Positions 5,690 through 8,727 of a stretch of DNA of 8,727 bases are shown one piece after another (position 1 is the first letter of the stretch; each line of letters begins with the position of its first letter). Source of the stretch: an uncultured Clostridia bacterium (GTDB lineage Bacteria > Bacillota > Clostridia > Oscillospirales > Ruminococcaceae); contig CANQOJ010000090.1 of the NCBI GenBank assembly GCA_947625455.1, forward strand, positions 1 to 8,727. Direction: 5' to 3'. Position numbers and translations under genes: made by a program. The notes beneath the pieces are model-generated. The model was not told the origin of the DNA and searched no databases. It saw nothing but the letters and a program-made list of their open reading frames with translations.

Positions 5690-6868
5690 ATGTATAATAT
5701 TCAGACATTAAACAAAATCGCGGCTTGCGGTACTGATTTGCTTGACAAAGGCAAGTATTCCGTAAGCGATAACGCTGAAAATCCCGACGCTATTCTGGTG
5801 CGCTCGGCGAAAATGCATGATATGGAATTTGGCTCAAACCTTGTCGCTATCGCAAGGGCGGGCGCAGGCGTAAACAATATCCCCGTTGACAAGTGCGCGG
5901 AAAAGGGTATTGTTGTGTTCAACACCCCCGGCGCTAACGCAAACGGCGTTAAGGAACTTGCTGTTGCGGGAATGATACTCGCGTCAAGAGATGTTATCGG
6001 CGGCGCTAACTGGGTACAGGCAAACAAGGCTGACGCTGATATTGCAAAGACTGTTGAAAAGAGCAAATCACAGTTTGCGGGAACAGAAGTAAAGGGCAAA
6101 ACGCTCGGTATTATCGGTCTGGGCGCAATCGGCGGTCCTCTCGGAAATGCCGCGCTTGCACTCGGAATGGACGTTTTAGGCTGTGATCCGTATATCACGA
6201 TTGACGCGGCGTGGAATCTTTCGGACAAAATCAAGCGCGTTAAGACAAGAACAGAGATATTCAAAAACTGCGATTATATCTCTATCCACACCCCGCTTGT
6301 TGAGTCGGACGATCCCGACGTAAATACAAAGCACATGATAAACGCAGACACAATCGCTATGATGAAAGACGGCGTTATTATCATGAACTTCGCGCGCGAT
6401 ACGCTTGTTGACGACGATGCTATGGAAGCGGCGCTGAAGTCGGGCAAAGTACGCAAATATATCACAGATTTCCCGAATGCAAAAACCGCGAATATGGAGG
6501 GCGTTATAGCTATCCCACACCTTGGCGCATCTACCGAGGAGAGCGAGGACAACTGCGCGGTTATGGCAGTAAAGGAAGTTGTCGATTACATTGAAAACGG
6601 CAACATCAGAAACTCCGTAAACTTCCCTAACCTTGAAATGGAAAAGACGGGCGACGCTAAAATCTGCGTTCTTCACAAGAATGTTGAGGGCGTTATAAAC
6701 AACATCACTTCCCCCATTTCCGCTATGGGAATGAATATTGAGAATATGCAGAGCAAATCCAAGAAAGACTATGCATACACCTGCCTTGATGTAAAGGGAA
6801 ATTCTGCGGGCATTGAGGAAAAACTTAAAGTTGTTCCAAATGTTGTCGGCGTAAGAGTTATTAAGTAA
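5690..6868 (+). CDS. serA: D-3-phosphoglycerate dehydrogenase SerA, short form with ACT domain
   Basis: Oxidises 3-phosphoglycerate to 3-phosphohydroxypyruvate with NAD, the committed step of serine synthesis, feeding SerC. At 392 aa it is the short form: substrate domain, inserted NAD domain, and a C-terminal ACT domain with no intervening ASB domain. Visible are VRSA (37-40), RAGAGVNNI (56-64), the Rossmann loop GLGAIGG (143-149), Asp166 near the end of beta-2, NFARDTLVDDDA (233-244) with catalytic Arg236, and PHLGAST (276-282) with catalytic His277. The ACT domain (about 322-392) keeps H329, N331 and N349, which by spacing match the serine-binding His344, Asn346 and Asn364 of E. coli SerA, so serine feedback is likely. 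The loop between Arg236 and His277 is short, reading TDFPNAKTAN at 259-268, and has alanine where a DVFPTEP-type glutamate normally stands. GGAG at 5677-5680 precedes the ATG by 9 nt. Confidence 0.95.
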   Translation: MYNIQTLNKIAACGTDLLDKGKYSVSDNAENPDAILVRSAKMHDMEFGSNLVAIARAGAGVNNIPVDKCAEKGIVVFNTPGANANGVKELAVAGMILASRDVIGGANWVQANKADADIAKTVEKSKSQFAGTEVKGKTLGIIGLGAIGGPLGNAALALGMDVLGCDPYITIDAAWNLSDKIKRVKTRTEIFKNCDYISIHTPLVESDDPDVNTKHMINADTIAMMKDGVIIMNFARDTLVDDDAMEAALKSGKVRKYITDFPNAKTANMEGVIAIPHLGASTEESEDNCAVMAVKEVVDYIENGNIRNSVNFPNLEMEKTGDAKICVLHKNVEGVINNITSPISAMGMNIENMQSKSKKDYAYTCLDVKGNSAGIEEKLKVVPNVVGVRVIK

Positions 6869-6894
6869 TTATCATTTGGGATAATGAAACATTT

Positions 6895-6933
6895 ATGGGA
6901 ATCCTTTCCGCATAGAAAGGATTCTCATTGATT
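6895..6933 (+). terminator. Hairpin after serA, probable but weak terminator
   Basis: A 14-bp stem (6895-6908 with 6915-6928, one G-U pair) has a 6-nt loop; its perfect core is GAATCCTTTC with GAAAGGATTC. The tail is only modestly T-rich (TTGATTT), so termination may be partial and some message could read into the DUF3737 gene, which has no clear promoter of its own. Confidence 0.6.
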
Positions 6934-6962
6934 TAATAACGATTGAATGGAGATGTAACACT

Positions 6963-7802
6963 GTGGATAACGTCGTTTCGGGAAAATCATTTGACGAAGA
7001 AAGAGCGCTGTATGAAATAAACAACACTATTGTTAAAGACTGCCGTTTTGAGGGCGAAGCGGACGGCGAGAGTGCGCTTAAGGAGTGCAGTCAGATTGCC
7101 GTTGAAAACTGCTTTTTTGATTTGCGTTATCCGCTGTGGCACGACAGAGGGCTTGAATTGCGCAATTCCGAGATGTCCGAAAATTGCAGGGCGGCGCTTT
7201 GGTATTCAAATAACATCAAGATAACAAACACCGTAATGCACGGCATAAAGGCGCTAAGAGAATGTTCAGACGTTGAGATAACAGGCTGCGACATCATTTC
7301 TCCCGAATTTGGGTGGAGCGTTAAGAATATTAAAATGTCGGACAGCCATGCCGAAAGCGAGTATTTTATGATGCGCTCGGAAAATATCGAGTTCAATAAC
7401 GTTGATTTCAAGGGAAAGTATTCGTTTCAGTATATAAAAAACGCCGTTTTCGACAACTGTAAGTTTGATACAAAGGACGCTTTCTGGCACGCAGAAAATG
7501 TTGTCGTGAAAAACAGCGTTGTAAAGGGTGAGTATCTTGCCTGGTATTCGGACGGGCTTACTCTTGAAAACTGCGTGATTGAGGGCACTCAACCCCTTTG
7601 CTACTGCAAAAACCTGAAGCTTGTAAACTGCCGTATGAATAAAACGGATTTGGCTTTTGAAAAATCGGAAGTTATCGCGGACATAACCACCCATGTTGAC
7701 AGCATCAAAAATCCGCTTTCGGGAAAAATAACTCTACCGTCTGTCGGGGAGATTATAATTTCCGACGACAGGTATAAAGCCGAAATAATTCTGAACAACT
7801 AA
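6963..7802 (+). CDS. DUF3737 family beta-solenoid protein
   Basis: A 279-aa protein I assign to DUF3737 (PF12541), whose function is unknown. From about residue 22 to 225 it is built of short coils. From residue 44 on, the units begin at 44, 63, 84, 103, 122, 141, 160, 179, 198 and 217: a spacing of exactly 19 residues with one exception of 21. Each unit reads roughly N-(I/V/L)-x-(I/V/F/L)-x-N-(C/S), followed by a turn and an aromatic or W-H/Y pair. Asparagine recurs in one register (N49, N68, N89, N146, N165, N184, N203, N222), like the asparagine ladder of right-handed beta-helices. No signal peptide or membrane segment is seen, so it is likely cytoplasmic. The start is GTG at 6963, with GGAGA (6949-6953) 9 nt upstream and no suitable ATG. 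It lies 94 nt after serA behind a weak hairpin and ends at a strong terminator. No catalytic residues can be assigned. Confidence 0.9.
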   Translation: MDNVVSGKSFDEERALYEINNTIVKDCRFEGEADGESALKECSQIAVENCFFDLRYPLWHDRGLELRNSEMSENCRAALWYSNNIKITNTVMHGIKALRECSDVEITGCDIISPEFGWSVKNIKMSDSHAESEYFMMRSENIEFNNVDFKGKYSFQYIKNAVFDNCKFDTKDAFWHAENVVVKNSVVKGEYLAWYSDGLTLENCVIEGTQPLCYCKNLKLVNCRMNKTDLAFEKSEVIADITTHVDSIKNPLSGKITLPSVGEIIISDDRYKAEIILNN

Positions 7803-7809
7803 AAATCTT

Positions 7810-7846
7810 AACCGCCATGCTTTTTACAGTATGGCGGTTTATTTTT
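7810..7846 (+). terminator. Strong Rho-independent terminator after the DUF3737 gene
   Basis: A 12-bp stem (7810-7821 with 7828-7839, one G-U pair) with core AACCGCCAT/ATGGCGGTT and a 6-nt loop is followed by TTTATTTTT. It starts 8 nt after the stop codon. A run of five A on the upstream side means it could also act on the opposite strand, although no gene is seen there. Confidence 0.93.
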
Positions 7847-7922
7847 AGCGAAAAATTCCGCATGAAAATGTGAAATTCTGCTGAAATAAAAGTTTGTTAC
7901 ATTTATTTGTGCAATTTGCCCA

Positions 7923-7951
7923 TTGAAAACGTTTAAAAAATAGTGTATTAT
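7923..7951 (+). promoter_or_regulatory. Promoter of the LacI-family regulator gene
   Basis: TTGAAA at 7923-7928 and TATTAT at 7946-7951 are 17 nt apart, in an A/T-rich stretch that begins after the terminator. The predicted start near 7958 gives a leader of about 44 nt. A second -10-like TATAAA overlaps at 7951-7956. Confidence 0.7.
7924..7937. promoter_or_regulatory. cre/LacI-type operator overlapping the -35 box
   Basis: TGAAAACGTTTAAA has a central perfect 8-bp palindrome, AAACGTTT, with the CG centre typical of LacI/GalR-family sites. It differs from the CcpA cre consensus TGWAANCGNTNWCA at one position (A in place of C at 13). Its overlap with the -35 element suggests repression, either by the downstream gene's own product or by CcpA. 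Confidence 0.6.
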
Positions 7952-8001
7952 ATAAATATAGACGAAAAAACTTGTGGAAGTTTCATAATAGGGTGATGTA
8001 T

Positions 8002-8727
8002 ATGAATATAACTATTAAAGATGTTGCAAAAGCGGCAAACGTTTCCGTGGCTACGGTTTCAAGGGTGCTGAACAACAAGAACAACGTTTCGCAGGAGGCT
8101 GTAAACGCGGTAAACAGGGCGGTCGAGGAACTTGGTTACAGTCCGAACTTTCTGGGCAGAGATTTGCGCAAAAGCGAAACTAAGCGCATTTTGGCAATAA
8201 TCAGTTCTACCGAGCAGAGTTTTTACAATGATGTTCTGCGCGGTATGCAGGACGCCTGCGCGAAAGAGGGTTATGACGTGCTTATTGCGACCACGCGAAA
8301 CGATCCCGAACATGAACTGCATTTGCTGGGAATGTTGTTTTCAAGGGCGGTGGACGGCGCTGTACTGCTTGCGCCTAAGCTTGACAGCAGGACTATCATG
8401 GACTTGTCGCGCAAATACAAGCTGGCTATCTGCCTTGAAAGACTGCCGGCTGACGGCGTTCTGTGCGTTACTATCGACAACGAGAAAGCAGGCTATGACG
8501 CGACAAAATACCTTATAGGCAAGGGCAGAAAACGTATTGCGCTTATAACGACCGAAGTCAGAAGTCAGTCTTCGGTTGACAGAGAAAACGGCTATTACCG
8601 CGCGCTTAAAGAGGCGGGAATGCCTATTGACGAAAACCTTATATATTTCGGCGACTACACTTCCGATACGGGGATAAAGGCGTGCGAGCTGTTTCTTGCG
8701 CTGGGCGAAAAGCCCGACGCCATATTC
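8002..8727 (+). CDS. LacI-family transcriptional regulator, N-terminal 242 codons
   Basis: A partial gene running off the window's right end with no stop codon; family members are about 330-350 aa, so roughly 100 residues are missing. The N-terminus has the LacI helix-turn-helix ITIKDVAKAANVSVATVSRV (3-22), then VLNNKNNVS (22-30), and the hinge region ELGYSPNFLGRDLRKSET (43-60). The periplasmic-binding-protein-like sensor domain starts at about 62 (RILAIISSTEQSFYNDVLRGM) and continues through VDGAVLLAP (117-125), a TIDNEKAGYDATKYLI stretch (157-172) and GRKRIALIT (175-183). It is probably a sugar-responsive repressor, but ligand and targets cannot be told, since no transport or sugar gene lies in the window. 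ATG 8002 is preferred; an in-frame ATG at 7996 would add MY but overlap the ribosome binding site (AGGGTGA, 7990-7996). Confidence 0.95.
   Translation, partial: MNITIKDVAKAANVSVATVSRVLNNKNNVSQEAVNAVNRAVEELGYSPNFLGRDLRKSETKRILAIISSTEQSFYNDVLRGMQDACAKEGYDVLIATTRNDPEHELHLLGMLFSRAVDGAVLLAPKLDSRTIMDLSRKYKLAICLERLPADGVLCVTIDNEKAGYDATKYLIGKGRKRIALITTEVRSQSSVDRENGYYRALKEAGMPIDENLIYFGDYTSDTGIKACELFLALGEKPDAIF

Noticed and set aside
5701..6264. 187-codon open frame on the minus strand
   Set aside because: It is a mirror of the serA frame, rich in Ala/Ser/Pro as expected from the complement of coding DNA, with no recognisable family.
6176..6676. 166-codon minus-strand frame within serA
   Set aside because: Antisense shadow of a clear conserved gene, with no ribosome binding site or motif support.
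8228..8518. 96-codon + strand frame inside the LacI-family gene
   Set aside because: The LacI frame is continuous and conserved across this region, so this is an alternative-frame artefact.

Overview
The window reads as ordinary chromosomal DNA from an anaerobic low-to-mid GC Firmicute, most likely a gut clostridium of the Oscillospirales/Ruminococcus type. This is inferred from three things: strong AGGAGG-type ribosome binding sites with sigma-A style promoters, a clostridial short-form SerA next to SerC, and DUF3737 and NusG-domain-II proteins. There are no mobile elements, CRISPR arrays, rRNA genes or tRNA genes that I can support. All eight genes lie on the + strand.

Layout: (1) Positions 1-122 are a left edge with no convincing gene. 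They hold an imperfect 24-bp tandem repeat and a promoter-like sequence just before tgt. (2) Positions 123-3731 are a tightly packed housekeeping operon: tgt (tRNA queuosine modification), a HAD-family phosphatase, a small membrane-anchored NusG-domain-II protein, and a fused NAD(P)HX epimerase/dehydratase. The first three overlap by a few bases and the fourth follows 15 nt later. An 81-nt gap with its own strong ribosome binding site leads to a lipoprotein of unknown function (3813-4406), closed by a clear terminator. (3) Positions 4512-6868 are the serC-serA pair, encoding the second and first steps of serine biosynthesis from 3-phosphoglycerate. It is driven by a perfect-consensus promoter (TTGACA, 17 nt, TATAAT) whose spacer carries a 7-bp inverted repeat that looks like an operator. 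A hairpin follows serA. (4) Positions 6963-7802 encode a DUF3737 protein made of about ten 19-residue coils, a beta-solenoid, with a strong terminator after it. (5) Positions 7923-8727 hold a promoter with a cre/LacI-type operator and the first 242 codons of a LacI-family repressor cut by the window edge.

The genes form at least three transcription units. The serine pair is the clearest functional module: both enzymes sit on one message, SerA keeps the ACT-domain residues used for serine feedback in the E. coli enzyme, and the promoter has a likely repressor site. The phosphoserine phosphatase needed to finish the pathway is not recognisable here. I found no clear new multi-gene system. The items most worth a second look are the serC operator, the very regular DUF3737 solenoid, the apparent loss of the usual catalytic glutamate in SerA, and the self-control site in front of the LacI-type gene.
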